The notes under the pieces were generated by a model, which searched no databases, was not told the DNA's origin, and saw only the letters and a program-made list of their open reading frames with translations. A stretch of 32,433 bases of DNA from Pseudomonadota bacterium (GTDB taxonomy: Bacteria > Pseudomonadota > Gammaproteobacteria > Steroidobacterales > Steroidobacteraceae). Position 1 is the first letter of the stretch, and every line of letters starts with the position of its first letter. Below are positions 19,881 to 28,663 of the stretch, one piece after another. The translations under genes and the position numbers were made by a program. The DNA lies in contig JAJZVF010000009.1 in assembly GCA_021845825.1 (NCBI GenBank), forward strand, positions 1-32,433, written 5' to 3'.

Positions 19881-20414
19881 TTAGGCGTCGGGAACCGGCC
19901 AGACCTTCACCCCGGGCGTGCCCTGCATGCGCTCCCAGACCTCCGAGAGACCGAGCAGCGGGATGCCGACGTAGCCGCGCATCACGAGCTTTCGTCCGCC
20001 GTCGATGAGGCGCAGCTCGCAGTCGTACACGCGGCCCGTGCGCGGGTCGAGGATATTGCCACCGACGTACTTGCCGTTGCGGTAGCGCAGGTGCTGCATC
20101 AGCACCAGGCCGTCCATGAGCTGGTTCTTGCGGCTGCCGGTGCAGTGGGTGCAGCGAGCCGCGCGGTTGTCCGCGGGCGATAGCGGCTCGATGCGTCCGT
20201 AGTACAGGCCGTTCTTCTCGTAAATGGCGACGAGCCCGACCGGCTTGCCCGAGCGGTCGAGCGGCGACCACAGGCCCACGGGGCTCGACCAGGCGCCGGT
20301 CGCCGCGGCGGCGCGGAGGACCGGCAGCGCCAGCAGGAGCGCAAGGAAAGCGAGGGCCCGCAGGACAGGCGCGGCGGCGAGGAGACGCAAAAGGCGGGTA
20401 TTCGCGAGGCGCAT
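19881..20414 (-). CDS. Exported DUF2147 domain protein
   Basis: A 177-residue protein with an N-terminal signal peptide (LRALAFLALLLALPVLRAAAA, cleavage probably after Ala36-38) and a DUF2147 domain over the rest: VGLWSPLDRSGKPVGLVAIY, YYGRIEPLSP, RYRNGKYVGGNILDPRTG, then MRGYVGIPLLGLSEVWERM. The family is widespread in Proteobacteria and is thought to form a small beta-barrel in the periplasm. Two cysteines in CTHC (with Asn/Arg neighbours) may form a disulfide or bind metal. No function is established. The ATG at 20414 sits in a GCATATGC palindrome. It is flanked by non-coding stretches of about 196 bases on both sides, so it is probably transcribed alone. Confidence 0.88.
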   Translation of the reverse strand: MRLANTRLLRLLAAAPVLRALAFLALLLALPVLRAAAATGAWSSPVGLWSPLDRSGKPVGLVAIYEKNGLYYGRIEPLSPADNRAARCTHCTGSRKNQLMDGLVLMQHLRYRNGKYVGGNILDPRTGRVYDCELRLIDGGRKLVMRGYVGIPLLGLSEVWERMQGTPGVKVWPVPDA

Positions 20415-20477
20415 ATGCGTAAGAGCCTATCGGGGCAAGTGCCGCGCCAGGAAGTAAATGGATCTCAAAATTTCTTG

Positions 20478-20492
20478 TCCGGCTGCGCCGGA
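20478..20492 (-). terminator. Weak candidate terminator downstream of the YccF gene
   Basis: On the minus strand, TCCGGC-GCA-GCCGGA is a six-base-pair hairpin followed by CAAGAAATTTTGAG, an unusually AT-rich tail for this region. It lies about 120 bases after the YccF stop. The stem is short and the T-run interrupted, so support is modest. Confidence 0.3.
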
Positions 20493-20610
20493 TCGATCCA
20501 TCATGTCGTGACACGGCGACAGCGTGCCGCAAGCCCGGCGGCGGCGCAGCCGCCAGCAGGATGCGTCTGCCTCGAGCGAGCCGCGTGCCGAGCTGAGGGC
20601 ACGAGAGCGC

Positions 20611-21003
20611 CTACCCGGTGCGCACGGTGACGATGCTCTTGCCATAGGGGGTGAGCGAAAGGTGCGCGAGCTTCAGGTGCTGCACGGCGAAGGGAATGCC
20701 GATGATCGTCACGGCCAGTATCAGCGCGAGGATCAGGTGTCCGAGGGCGAGCCACAGGCCGCCGAAGACGATCCAGACGATGTTGCCGAGCAGGGAGAGC
20801 ACCTTGCCGGCTTCGCCGCGCTCCGGCTTGTCGACGATTTCCCTGCCGAAGGGCCAGAAGGAGAAGGTCCCGATGCGAAACGCCGCAATGGCATAGGGGA
20901 TGCCGACGATCGTCAAGGCGGCGAGGATCCCCGCCAGCCACCAGCCGAGCCCCATGGCAAACCCGCCGAAGACGAACCAAAGGAGATTGCCGAGCAGGCG
21001 CAT
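20611..21003 (-). CDS. YccF domain inner-membrane protein
   Basis: A 130-residue protein with paired YccF domains: LLGNLLWFVFGGFAMGLGWW followed by IVGIPYAIAAFRIGTFSFWP, then a repeat unit LLGNIVWIVFGGLWLALGHL followed by IIGIPFAVQHLKLAHLSLTP. Each repeat contains two hydrophobic segments, giving about four membrane helices. The match to E. coli YccF is strong in length and in the duplicated LLGNxxWxVFGG pattern. The family function is not established. The ATG at 21003 starts directly at the first repeat, as in homologues. It is a single gene between DUF2147 and the ferredoxin, with a 136-base non-coding gap upstream. Confidence 0.93.
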   Translation of the reverse strand: MRLLGNLLWFVFGGFAMGLGWWLAGILAALTIVGIPYAIAAFRIGTFSFWPFGREIVDKPERGEAGKVLSLLGNIVWIVFGGLWLALGHLILALILAVTIIGIPFAVQHLKLAHLSLTPYGKSIVTVRTG

Positions 21004-21139
21004 GGAAGCTTCCCCTGAAGAGGCTGTGAGGCCGGCCGTTGCGCCGGCAGATCATCGTTTGTAGCCGCCGGCGCGATCGCGGTCAACGCCCGCCCTGCCG
21101 GCGGCGTGCCGGTCGCGTGTCCGGGTGAAGGGCGCGCCT

Positions 21140-21406
21140 TCAGCGCTCGATCACCACGTCCGTGAGCGGGCTGGTGCAGCAGGTGAGGATGTAGCCGAGA
21201 TCGATGTGGCGCGATAGCAGGCCGCCCCGCTGGCGCATGTCGACCCGACCGGAAAGGAGCTTCGCGCGGCATTTGCCGCACGTGCCGTCGCGGCAATTGC
21301 TCGGCAACGGCACGCCCGCCGCCTCGCCTGCCTCGAGGAGGGTCTCGCCGGGGCGGCACTCGACGGTGCACCCGGAGATGCTGAAGGTGACCGTGGTGGC
21401 GGCCAT
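21140..21406 (-). CDS. Plant-type [2Fe-2S] ferredoxin
   Basis: An 88-residue ferredoxin with the four cluster cysteines Cys38, Cys43 and Cys46 (NCRDGTCGKC) and Cys76 or Cys77 (ILTCCTSP). The beta-grasp start VTFSISGCTVECRPGETLLE is typical. It resembles both free-standing ferredoxins and the C-terminal electron-transfer domains of oxygenase reductases such as vanillate or glycine betaine demethylase reductases, but the flavin and NAD domains are absent here. It transfers electrons in the cytoplasm. The partner is unknown; the sarcosine oxidase locus 2 kb away is a speculative link. It diverges from the ABC transporter genes over 143 bases. Confidence 0.92.
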   Translation of the reverse strand: MAATTVTFSISGCTVECRPGETLLEAGEAAGVPLPSNCRDGTCGKCRAKLLSGRVDMRQRGGLLSRHIDLGYILTCCTSPLTDVVIER

Positions 21407-21549
21407 GCGCGCACTGTGGTGCGCTCCGATGGCCGTGTCAATCCGGCCTGCGGCAGGGCAGCTCGACAGGACCGGGCGTGAGATGAATGCGGTGAGCTCC
21501 GGTGCGGGCCGTGCAGGGGACCGGTGCCACCGGCTATCCTTGAGGAACG

Positions 21550-22476
21550 ATGAGCGATATCGTTGAGATTGCCGGCGTCTCTAAGACCTATGCCTCGGGT
21601 TTCACCGCCCTCAAGGGCATCGATCTCACCGTCCGCCGCGGCGAGATCTTCGCCCTGCTCGGACCCAATGGAGCGGGCAAGACGACGCTGATCGGCATCG
21701 TCTGCGGCATCGTCCAGGCGAGCTCCGGCACGGTGAGGGTCGACGGGCACGACATCGTGAGCGCCTGGCGCAAGGCGCGCTCGCTCATCGGGCTGGTGCC
21801 CCAGGAACTCACCACCGATGCGTTCGAGTCGGTGTGGAATACGGTCTCGTTCACCCGCGGTCTGTTCGGCTTGCGAGTCGATCCGGCGCACCTCGAGAGC
21901 GTGCTGCGGGCGTTGTCGCTGTGGGATAAGCGAGACAGCCGGATCATGACCCTGTCGGGCGGGATGAAGCGCCGGCTGCTCATTGCCAAGGCGCTCGTGC
22001 ATGAGCCGCGGGTTCTGTTCCTCGATGAGCCGACGGCGGGAGTCGACGTTGATCTGCGGCACGATATGTGGCAGCTCGTGAGCCGCCTGCGTGATGAAGG
22101 AGTGACGGTCATCCTCACCACCCATTACATCGAAGAGGCCGAAGAGATGGCCGATCGTGTCGGCGTGATCAACAACGGCGAGCTCGTGCTGGTGAGGGAT
22201 AAGGCCGATCTCATGCGCGAGTTCGGCACGAAGCGGCTGTCGCTGCGGCTGCGACGGCCTCTTGCCGCGGTGCCCGAGTCGCTTTCGGCCTGGCGGCTCG
22301 AGCTCTCCGGCGACGGCGGCGAGCTCACCTACCTCTACGATGCCAGAGATGCGCGCGGCGGGATCGGCGAGTTCCTCGAGCGGGTGCGCGCGGCGGGCAT
22401 CGAGTTCACCGACCTCGGGACGACCGAAAGCTCGCTCGAGGACATCTTCGTGAGTCTGGTGAGGCGACGACCATGA
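21550..22476 (+). CDS. ABC-2 type transporter ATP-binding protein (YadG-like)
   Basis: A 308-residue ATPase subunit. The Walker A motif is [11 protein letters not shown] (about 38-48), the signature [15 protein letters not shown] (about 136-150), Walker [14 protein letters not shown], and the switch histidine is in [18 protein letters not shown]-terminal regulatory extension of about 90 residues follows, as in NodI/YadG/DrrA-type export ATPases. A GAGGAA ribosome site precedes the ATG. It overlaps the next gene by ATGA, forming a two-gene exporter operon in which this protein energises the membrane subunit. The exported substrate is unknown; E. coli yadGH is the nearest familiar pair. Confidence 0.93.
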   Translation: MSDIVEIAGVSKTYASGFTALKGIDLTVRRGEIFALLGPNGAGKTTLIGIVCGIVQASSGTVRVDGHDIVSAWRKARSLIGLVPQELTTDAFESVWNTVSFTRGLFGLRVDPAHLESVLRALSLWDKRDSRIMTLSGGMKRRLLIAKALVHEPRVLFLDEPTAGVDVDLRHDMWQLVSRLRDEGVTVILTTHYIEEAEEMADRVGVINNGELVLVRDKADLMREFGTKRLSLRLRRPLAAVPESLSAWRLELSGDGGELTYLYDARDARGGIGEFLERVRAAGIEFTDLGTTESSLEDIFVSLVRRRP

Positions 22477-23234
22477 ATCTCGAGGCGATCGGTGCCATCT
22501 ACAAATACGAAATGGCGCGCGCGCGGCGGACGGTGACCCAGACCATCGTTTCGCCCGTGATCTCCACTTCGCTCTACTTCGTGGTGTTCGGCGCGGCGAT
22601 CGGCTCGCGCATCCAGAGCGTGGGAGGAGTGGAATACGGCTCGTTCATCGTGCCGGGGCTGGTGATGCTGTCGCTCCTCGGGCAGAGCATCTCCAATGCC
22701 TCCTTCGGCATCTACTTTCCCCGTTTCACGGGCACGATCTACGAGATCCTTTCGGCGCCGGTCTCGCCGGTGGAGATCGTGCTGGGATACGCCGGCGCCG
22801 CGGCGACCAAATCAGTCATTCTCGGGGTGATCATCCTGCTCACCGCGGGCCTGTTCGTGCCGCTGCATTTCCTGCACCCGGTATGGATGGCGGCGTTTCT
22901 CGTGCTCACGGCGATCACCTTCAGCCTGGTCGGATTCATCATCGGTATCTGGGCCGACGGCTTCGAGAAGCTGCAGATCGTGCCGCTGCTCATCGTCACT
23001 CCCCTGACGTTCCTCGGCGGCAGCTTCTATTCGATCAACATGCTGCCGCGCCCGTGGCGCACGCTGGCGCTGTTCGATCCGGTGGTGTACCTGGTCAGCG
23101 GCTTTCGCTGGAGCTTTTACGGGATCGCCGACGTGAACGTCGCAGTGAGCCTGGCGATGACCGCGCTGTTTCTCGCGATATCGCTCGCCGTCGTCTGGTG
23201 GATTTTCCGTACCGGCTACCGGTTGAAGACCTGA
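22473..23234 (+). CDS. ABC-2 type transporter permease (YadH-like)
   Basis: A 253-residue membrane protein of the ABC-2 family with about six transmembrane helices, including [77 protein letters not shown] and [17 protein letters not shown]. The loop [20 protein letters not shown] is typical of NodJ/YadH permeases. Its ATG overlaps the ATPase stop, so the two subunits are coupled. It ends 13 bases before the convergent soxG stop, with no clear terminator between. Confidence 0.93.
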   Translation: MNLEAIGAIYKYEMARARRTVTQTIVSPVISTSLYFVVFGAAIGSRIQSVGGVEYGSFIVPGLVMLSLLGQSISNASFGIYFPRFTGTIYEILSAPVSPVEIVLGYAGAAATKSVILGVIILLTAGLFVPLHFLHPVWMAAFLVLTAITFSLVGFIIGIWADGFEKLQIVPLLIVTPLTFLGGSFYSINMLPRPWRTLALFDPVVYLVSGFRWSFYGIADVNVAVSLAMTALFLAISLAVVWWIFRTGYRLKT

Positions 23235-23247
23235 GCGGGACCGGCCC

Positions 23248-23796
23248 TCACGCGGTGAGCTCGCGGGCGGCCTGCGCCAGGACCTTCGACACGTAGGCGG
23301 CGAACGAGCGCCAGACCTCGAGGTGGAAGCTGTGCTCGCCGGTGCGCCAGAGCACGATTTCCGCCTTGGCGAGCACGGTGCGGGTGCACATGCCTACGGG
23401 GAAGGCACTTGGATCGAGGTCGAGCGGGCAGCCGCAGTTGAGCAGCACGCCGGCTTGCGGACCGCTTACCTCGAGTGCGCACTGGCGGTGTGTGACATCG
23501 ACCAGGGAGTGGGCCCGGCCGGCGAGCGCCGCGCTCAGCCGCTCGCTCAGCTCCATGAGCTGACTTTGCGGGGCGAGCAGCAGCCGCTCATCGGGTCCGA
23601 GCCACAGGCCCGCGCGGCCGGATGCGCAGACGGCGCGACAGGCGGTGTCGGTAAAGGGCAGGCCGAGTGCTGCCAGAGCTGCCGCCCTGGCATCGGCGCC
23701 GCCCCGCAGCAGCAAACGCGTCATGGGCGAAAGGGGACGCACGAGGGGGCTTGCCGCGACGTACGGCCCCTGGCGGGCGGCGGACAGGTCACGCAT
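23248..23796 (-). CDS. soxG: Sarcosine oxidase gamma subunit
   Basis: A 182-residue gamma subunit of heterotetrameric sarcosine oxidase, and the last gene of the soxBDAG operon. It resembles a shortened aminomethyltransferase fold: LGPDERLLLAPQS, LVDVTHRQCALEVSGPQAGV, LNCGCPLDLDPSAFPVGMCT, RTVLAKAEIVLWRTGEHSFH and WRSFAAYVSKVL are all familiar for SoxG. The subunit helps assemble the alpha-beta core in the cytoplasm. Its start overlaps the soxA stop by eight bases, indicating translational coupling. The family is confidently assigned through both sequence and position. Confidence 0.93.
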   Translation of the reverse strand: MRDLSAARQGPYVAASPLVRPLSPMTRLLLRGGADARAAALAALGLPFTDTACRAVCASGRAGLWLGPDERLLLAPQSQLMELSERLSAALAGRAHSLVDVTHRQCALEVSGPQAGVLLNCGCPLDLDPSAFPVGMCTRTVLAKAEIVLWRTGEHSFHLEVWRSFAAYVSKVLAQAARELTA

Positions 23797-26791
23797 TCTG
23801 GCGGCTCCCCTTCGGGTCGTAGAATATCGGTGAGGTAACCTGCACGGCCAGGTTGCCCCTTGGCGTCGGTACGTACAGGGTCTGTCCCATGCGCGCGCGG
23901 CCCCCGCGCACGAGTGCCAGCGCGATGGATCGGCCGAGCGTCGCGCTGTAGTAAGAGGATGTCACGTGGCCGATGGGACGGGTGGGGGGCGCGGCCCGTG
24001 CATCCAGCACGACCTGTGCGCCCTCCTCGAGCACGACATGGGGCTCGGCGGTGAGCAGACCCACCAGTTGCTTGCGCTGCGGGGAGTGCATGGCGGGCCG
24101 CTCGAGCGCACGCTTGCCGACGAAGTCGGGTTTGCGCGCGCCGACAGCCCAGGCGAGCCCCGCATCATCCGGCGTCACTGTGCCGTCGGTGTCCTGACCG
24201 ACGATGATGTAGCCCTTCTCGGCGCGCAGCACGTGCATGGCCTCTGTGCCATAGGGAGTGATGCCATGGGGCCGGCCGGCTTCATAGACCGCCTCCCACA
24301 CCGCCTGACCGAAATCCGCCGGCACGTTGATCTCGAACCCGAGCTCGCCCGTGAAGCTCACGCGGAAAAGACGCATCGGCACGCCACAGATCCGCCCCGG
24401 GGCCACGCTCATGTGCGGCAGGGCAGCCGCCGACAGATCGACGTCCTGCACCAGACCCTCCAGCACCTGGCGGGCGCTCGGGCCCTGCACGGCAATCACC
24501 GCCCACTGCTCCGTGGTGGAGGTCAGCCATACGCTGAGATCCGGCCATTCGGTCTGCAGGTAGTCTTCCATCATGGCGAGCACCCGGGCCGCGCCGCCGG
24601 TGGTGGTGGTGACGTGAAAACGGTCCTCGGCGATGCGGGCGACGACGCCGTCGTCGTATATGAACCCATCGTCGCGCAGCAGGATGCCGTAGCGGCACCG
24701 TCCGACTGCGAGGCTCGTCCAGCCGTTGATGTACAGACGGTTCATGAACGTCACGGCATCCTTGCCGACGACCTCGATCTTGCCGAGCGTCGAGCCGTCG
24801 AACAGGCCGCAGTGAGCGCGCACGGCTTGGCACTCGCGGGTCACGGCCGCGTGCATGCTCTCGCCGGGGCGGGGAAAGTAACGGGCACGCTTCCAGAGGC
24901 CGACGTCCTCGAACACTGCTCCCTTGCCCGCCGCCCAGTCGTGGATTGGTGTCGTGCGAACCGGATCGAACAGCTCGCCCCGCGAGTAGCCGGCGAAGCC
25001 GCCGAAGGTTACCGGCGTGTAGGGCATGCGAAAAGTCGTGAGGCCCACCTCCGGGATGGGCTTGCCGATCTGCCGCGCCACGATGGCGAGCGCGTTGAGA
25101 TTGGAAGTCTTGCCCTGATCGGTCGCCATGCCGGTCGTGGTGTAGCGCTTGATGTGCTCGATGGAGCGGAATCCTTCGCGGGCCGCGAGCAGCAGGTCCC
25201 GCGAGGTGACGTCGTTCTGCCAGTCGACGAACGCCTTGCTGACGGGGCGGCCCGCGGGCTGGGGCAGCTCGCCTGAGGCGGCTGCGCCATGGGCCGGCCC
25301 GAGCGCAGGCTCGCCGATGACGGCGCCGACCACGAGGCCCGCGTCCCGGGCGGCCAGGGTCCCGGCATTTTCCCCGTCACGCCGCGCTGCGGCCGCCGAG
25401 AATATGCCTCGGCACGCGCCGGCGCAGCGCGCCCTCTCGGGCGACTCCCCGGGCAGGAAGGCCTGCAGCGCCTCATTCCAATGAAGCTTGCCGCGCGACT
25501 GTGAAAACAGGTGAGCGCTCGGGGTGTGACCGCCAGACATCAAAACCAGGTCGCAGGCGATGCGCTCAACGGCTCCCCGGGGCTCGCCGTGCGCATCGAG
25601 CTTGCGGATCCGGATGCTCTTGACGCGCAGACGACCGGCGGTGCCGACAACGGTGGTTCCGGTGTGCACGGGCAATCCCGCCCGGCGGGCCGCTTCGGGC
25701 AGCTCACCGGCGACCTGCGGGCGCACATCGATGATCGCGGCAACAGGGGTGCCCGCCCGGTGCAGATCGAGAGCGCAGCGGTACGCCTCGTCGCTCACGG
25801 TGACCAGAACCGCGCGTCTGCCGGCGAGAACGCCGTAGCGGTTGAGATAGGAGCGGGCCGCGCCGGCGAGCATGATGCCGGGCCGGTCATTGCCGGGAAA
25901 CACGAGCGGGCGCTCGATTGCCCCGGTGGCGAGCACCACCTCTCTGGCGCGGACCTGCCATTGCCGCTCGCGCGGCTGGGCGGGATCCGGCTGCGCCAGA
26001 TGGTCGGTCAGGCGCTGCTCGAGCCCGAGCAGGTTGTGGGGGAAGTACCCGAAGGCCGTGGTGCGCGTGAGCACGGTGACCCGCGGGTGGGCCATCAGCC
26101 CCGCGATGGTGCGTGCAAGCCATGCGCCGTCCTCGAGCGCCGCACCCGGATCCTGCTCGCACAGCAGCGAGCCGCCGAGCTGCGGCTGCTCGTCGCAGAG
26201 GATGACCCTCGCGCCGCTCTCGGCGGCGGCGTGCGCGGCGGCGAGCCCGGCGGGCCCGCCGCCGACGACCAGCACGTCGCAGTGGGCAAAACGGTTGGAG
26301 TAGCTGTCCGGATCGGGGTGTTCGGGGGCGCGGCCGAGGCCGGCCGCGGCGCGGATCCTCGGCTCATAGAGCCGCTTCCAGGCGCGCCGCGGCCACATGA
26401 AGGTTTTGTAGTAAAAGCCCGCGGGGATGAACGGGGAAAGCAGGCCGTTCACCGCGCCCACATCGAGCTTGAGGCTCGGCCAACGGTTCTGGCTGTGCGC
26501 CGTGAGCCCCTCGTACAGCTCCACCTCGGTGGCGCGCAGATTGGGCGTCACCCGCACGGCGTCGCGGCGGATGGCCACCAATGCGTTCGGTTCCTCCGGT
26601 CCGGCGGTGAGCACGCCCCGCGGACGGTGGTACTTGAACGAGCGGCCCACCAGGTGCACGCCGTTGGCGAGCAGCGCCGAGGCGAGGGTGTCGCCTTCGA
26701 AGCCGCGCAGCTCGCGGCCATCGAAGGTGAAGCGGACGGTTCGCGCGCGGTTGATCCGGCCGCCGGAAGGGGTACGCAGCGTCGGGCTCAT
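23789..26791 (-). CDS. soxA: Sarcosine oxidase alpha subunit
   Basis: A 1000-residue alpha subunit, the usual size. It begins with a ferredoxin-like domain (FTFDGRELRGFEGDTLASAL), followed by a dinucleotide-binding domain (VLVVGGGPAGLAAAHAAAES near 170, second Rossmann segment near 320-350), a middle Cys-containing region, and a C-terminal GcvT-like domain from about 610 that binds tetrahydrofolate (FMNRLYINGWTSLAVGRCRY, LRDDGFIYDDGVVARIAEDR). With SoxB it oxidises sarcosine to glycine, giving H2O2 and 5,10-methylene-tetrahydrofolate. I chose the ATG at 26791 because it overlaps the soxD stop (ATGA) and gives MSPTLRTPSGGRINRARTV, the usual start. All domains appear complete. Confidence 0.96.
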   Translation of the reverse strand: MSPTLRTPSGGRINRARTVRFTFDGRELRGFEGDTLASALLANGVHLVGRSFKYHRPRGVLTAGPEEPNALVAIRRDAVRVTPNLRATEVELYEGLTAHSQNRWPSLKLDVGAVNGLLSPFIPAGFYYKTFMWPRRAWKRLYEPRIRAAAGLGRAPEHPDPDSYSNRFAHCDVLVVGGGPAGLAAAHAAAESGARVILCDEQPQLGGSLLCEQDPGAALEDGAWLARTIAGLMAHPRVTVLTRTTAFGYFPHNLLGLEQRLTDHLAQPDPAQPRERQWQVRAREVVLATGAIERPLVFPGNDRPGIMLAGAARSYLNRYGVLAGRRAVLVTVSDEAYRCALDLHRAGTPVAAIIDVRPQVAGELPEAARRAGLPVHTGTTVVGTAGRLRVKSIRIRKLDAHGEPRGAVERIACDLVLMSGGHTPSAHLFSQSRGKLHWNEALQAFLPGESPERARCAGACRGIFSAAAARRDGENAGTLAARDAGLVVGAVIGEPALGPAHGAAASGELPQPAGRPVSKAFVDWQNDVTSRDLLLAAREGFRSIEHIKRYTTTGMATDQGKTSNLNALAIVARQIGKPIPEVGLTTFRMPYTPVTFGGFAGYSRGELFDPVRTTPIHDWAAGKGAVFEDVGLWKRARYFPRPGESMHAAVTRECQAVRAHCGLFDGSTLGKIEVVGKDAVTFMNRLYINGWTSLAVGRCRYGILLRDDGFIYDDGVVARIAEDRFHVTTTTGGAARVLAMMEDYLQTEWPDLSVWLTSTTEQWAVIAVQGPSARQVLEGLVQDVDLSAAALPHMSVAPGRICGVPMRLFRVSFTGELGFEINVPADFGQAVWEAVYEAGRPHGITPYGTEAMHVLRAEKGYIIVGQDTDGTVTPDDAGLAWAVGARKPDFVGKRALERPAMHSPQRKQLVGLLTAEPHVVLEEGAQVVLDARAAPPTRPIGHVTSSYYSATLGRSIALALVRGGRARMGQTLYVPTPRGNLAVQVTSPIFYDPKGSRQNA

Positions 26792-27093
26792 GCGGTGGCC
26801 TTTCGCGGCTGCGCCTGCGCTGGCACCGGAGGCTGCTCGCCGATTTTGTACGTGGCAAGGAATTGATCCGATGTCGTGTCGCGCAAGGCGTTGAAGAAGC
26901 GGCCGCACCCGTGGGTGTGCCGCCAGCGCTCCGCGTGCACGCCCTTGATGTTGTCACGGCGGTAGAGGTAATCCGCCCATTGCTGGTCGGAACACTCGGC
27001 GGGACTGCCGGGACGGGCGATGTGAGCCTGGCCGCCGTGCACGAACTCGAGCTCCGGGCGCTCGCCGCAGTAGGGGCAGTTGATCAGCAGCAT
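26788..27093 (-). CDS. soxD: Sarcosine oxidase delta subunit
   Basis: A 101-residue zinc-binding delta subunit. It has the CPYCGERPELEF knuckle (Cys6, Cys9), then His/Cys residues around HAERWRHTHGCGRFFNALRD, and WADYLYRRDNIKG between; all are family hallmarks. By family knowledge it binds Zn through three Cys and one His and stabilises the alpha-beta complex. It lies 17 bases after soxB and overlaps soxA by ATGA. The length is normal. Confidence 0.95.
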   Translation of the reverse strand: MLLINCPYCGERPELEFVHGGQAHIARPGSPAECSDQQWADYLYRRDNIKGVHAERWRHTHGCGRFFNALRDTTSDQFLATYKIGEQPPVPAQAQPRKATA

Positions 27094-27110
27094 CGAATGC
27101 TCCTTGTCCC

Positions 27111-28361
27111 TCAGTGGGCGACCGCGGCGGCGGCGGCCTCGTCGATCAGGTTGCCGTCGCGGAAGCGCTCGATGGTGAAGGGAGCGTTGATCGGATGGGG
27201 GGCGTCGTGGGCGATGGTCCAGGCGAGCAGGTGAGCCGCGCCCGGGGTGGCCTTGAACCCGCCGGTGCCCCAGCCGCAGTTGACATAGAGCCCGGGCACG
27301 GGCGTCTTGGCGATGATGGGCGAGCGGTCCGGTGTGACATCGACGATGCCGCCCCAGCTGCGCAGCATGCGCAACCGCCTGAACATGGGAAACAGCTCGC
27401 AGATCGCCTCGAGCGCGTGGCGGCTGATGTGCAGCCCGCCGCGCTGGGTATACGAGGTGTACGCGTCCGTGCCGGCGCCGATCACCATCTCGCCCTTGTC
27501 CGACTGGCTGATGTAGGCGTGTATGGTGTTGGACATCACCACGCAGGGGAAGATCGGCTTCACCGGCTCGGATACCAGCGCCTGCAGCGGGTAGCTCTCG
27601 ATCGGCAGATCGACGCCCGCCATCCTCATGATGACGCTGCTGTGACCGGCGGCCGAGACCCCGATCCTGGGTGCGCGGATCGTACCGCGGGTGGTGTCGA
27701 CGCCGCTGACGGCGCCGCCGGCGTCACGGCGGATGCCGAGGACCTCGCAGTTCTCGATGATGTCCACGCCGAGCGCGTCGGCCGCCCGGGCAAATGCCCA
27801 GGCCACCGCATCGTGACGGGCGGTCCCGCCGCGCCTCTGGAATGCCGCACCGAGCACCGGGTAGCGGATGTCGTCGACCTTCAACAGCGGGCAGTGCGCG
27901 CGCGCTTCTTCCGAGGTCAGCCATTCGTTGTCGACGCCGTTGGCGCGATTGGCGTGCACGTGCCGCTGGGACACCTGGACGTCGTGAACCGTGTGCGCGA
28001 GCATCATGACGCCGCGCTGGGAAAACATCACGTTGTAGTTGAGGACCTGCGAGAGGCTTTCCCACAACTGCACCGAGTGATCGTAGAGCGCGGCGCTTTC
28101 GTCGAACAGGTAGTTCGAGCGGATGATGGTGGTGTTGCGCCCGGTGTTGCCGCCGCCGATCCAGCCCTTCTCCAGCACCGCAACCCTGGTGATGCCGTGC
28201 TCCTTCGCCAGGTAGAAGGCCGCCCCGAGGCCGTGGCCGCCGCCGCCGACGATGATGGCGTCGTAGTCGGGCTTGGGCTCTGCCCGGCGCCATTGAGGCT
28301 GCCAGCCGCGCTGACCGTTGAGACCCCGCCGGATGAGCGACAGGCCGGAGAAGCGTTGCAT
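27111..28361 (-). CDS. soxB: Sarcosine oxidase beta subunit
   Basis: A 416-residue flavoprotein of the DAO family and the catalytic subunit. The FAD-binding Rossmann motif is [20 protein letters not shown] (36-55), followed by [16 protein letters not shown]. His183 in [10 protein letters not shown] is at the position of the histidine that covalently binds FMN in heterotetrameric sarcosine oxidases. The C-terminal [15 protein letters not shown] and [15 protein letters not shown] segments are typical. I chose the ATG at 28361 because the protein then starts [20 protein letters not shown] as in relatives, with AAGGA eight bases upstream. It is the first gene of soxBDAG and diverges from the MttB homologue across 302 bases. 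Confidence 0.96.
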   Translation of the reverse strand: MQRFSGLSLIRRGLNGQRGWQPQWRRAEPKPDYDAIIVGGGGHGLGAAFYLAKEHGITRVAVLEKGWIGGGNTGRNTTIIRSNYLFDESAALYDHSVQLWESLSQVLNYNVMFSQRGVMMLAHTVHDVQVSQRHVHANRANGVDNEWLTSEEARAHCPLLKVDDIRYPVLGAAFQRRGGTARHDAVAWAFARAADALGVDIIENCEVLGIRRDAGGAVSGVDTTRGTIRAPRIGVSAAGHSSVIMRMAGVDLPIESYPLQALVSEPVKPIFPCVVMSNTIHAYISQSDKGEMVIGAGTDAYTSYTQRGGLHISRHALEAICELFPMFRRLRMLRSWGGIVDVTPDRSPIIAKTPVPGLYVNCGWGTGGFKATPGAAHLLAWTIAHDAPHPINAPFTIERFRDGNLIDEAAAAAVAH

Positions 28362-28387
28362 GGTCGGGTCCTTCGGTGGCGAAAGGG

Positions 28388-28427
28388 GGACGGCTGCGGC
28401 GCATGATGCCGTCTGGATGCGCCGTCC
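28388..28427 (-). promoter_or_regulatory. Nested stem-loop in the soxB leader
   Basis: GGACG (28388-28392) can pair with CGTCC (28423-28427), enclosing GCGCAT (28399-28404) paired with ATGCGC (28417-28422). A competing pairing of GACGGC (28389-28394) with GCCGTC (28408-28413) is also possible. If soxB is transcribed from upstream, this lies in its 5' leader shortly before the ribosome site. It matches no riboswitch class I know. Confidence 0.3.
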
Positions 28428-28589
28428 ACGAGCATGCGCGCGCCGGGGCGCTTGTACGGTAGCGACATGCGTGCGGCGGCCGCCCGAAGGTTCCGCAGCG
28501 TAGGGTTCCCGCAGGGGCGCCGTCCGTGCGGCCTGAACCGGCCGAAGCCCGGCGCGACGGTTCTGGGCAAGTCGAGGCCGCAAATCGGT

Positions 28590-28642
28590 CATGCCGTGCG
28601 CTGTGGCAGCGCTCATACTATCGCCAGCGCCCACACGGCATG
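28590..28642. repeat. 9-bp inverted repeat upstream of the mttB-like gene
   Basis: CATGCCGTG (28590-28598) and its exact reverse complement CACGGCATG (28634-28642) enclose 35 bases. Inside, GCGCTG (28598-28603) can pair with either of two CAGCGC copies (28607-28612 or 28625-28630), giving two competing folds. The right arm ends 21 bases before the methyltransferase ATG. It may be an operator or an RNA switch-like structure. Confidence 0.5.
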
Positions 28643-28646
28643 TCAT
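28617..28646 (-). promoter_or_regulatory. Candidate promoter for soxBDAG
   Basis: On the minus strand ATGACA (28646-28641, five of six matches to the -35 consensus) is followed after 18 bases by GATAGT (28622-28617, four of six). It overlaps the right arm of the 28590-28642 inverted repeat, so a protein bound there could block transcription. The implied leader of about 250 bases is long, which lowers confidence. Confidence 0.28.
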
Positions 28647-28663
28647 TTAACGGGGGAGTTCCC

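Larger units (their letters stand above)
28362..28663. other. 302-base divergent intergenic region, soxB / mttB-like
   Basis: No gene is convincing here. The stretch carries a nested stem-loop close to soxB (28388-28427), a 9-base inverted repeat near the methyltransferase (28590-28642), and a candidate soxB promoter overlapping that repeat. The methyltransferase has a strong GGGGGAG ribosome site at its right end. This is the most likely place for shared control of the one-carbon locus. Confidence 0.6.

Noticed and set aside
23966-28406. Plus-strand frames of 430-450 codons across soxA and soxB
   Set aside because: They are mirror images of strong sarcosine oxidase genes and encode no recognisable protein.
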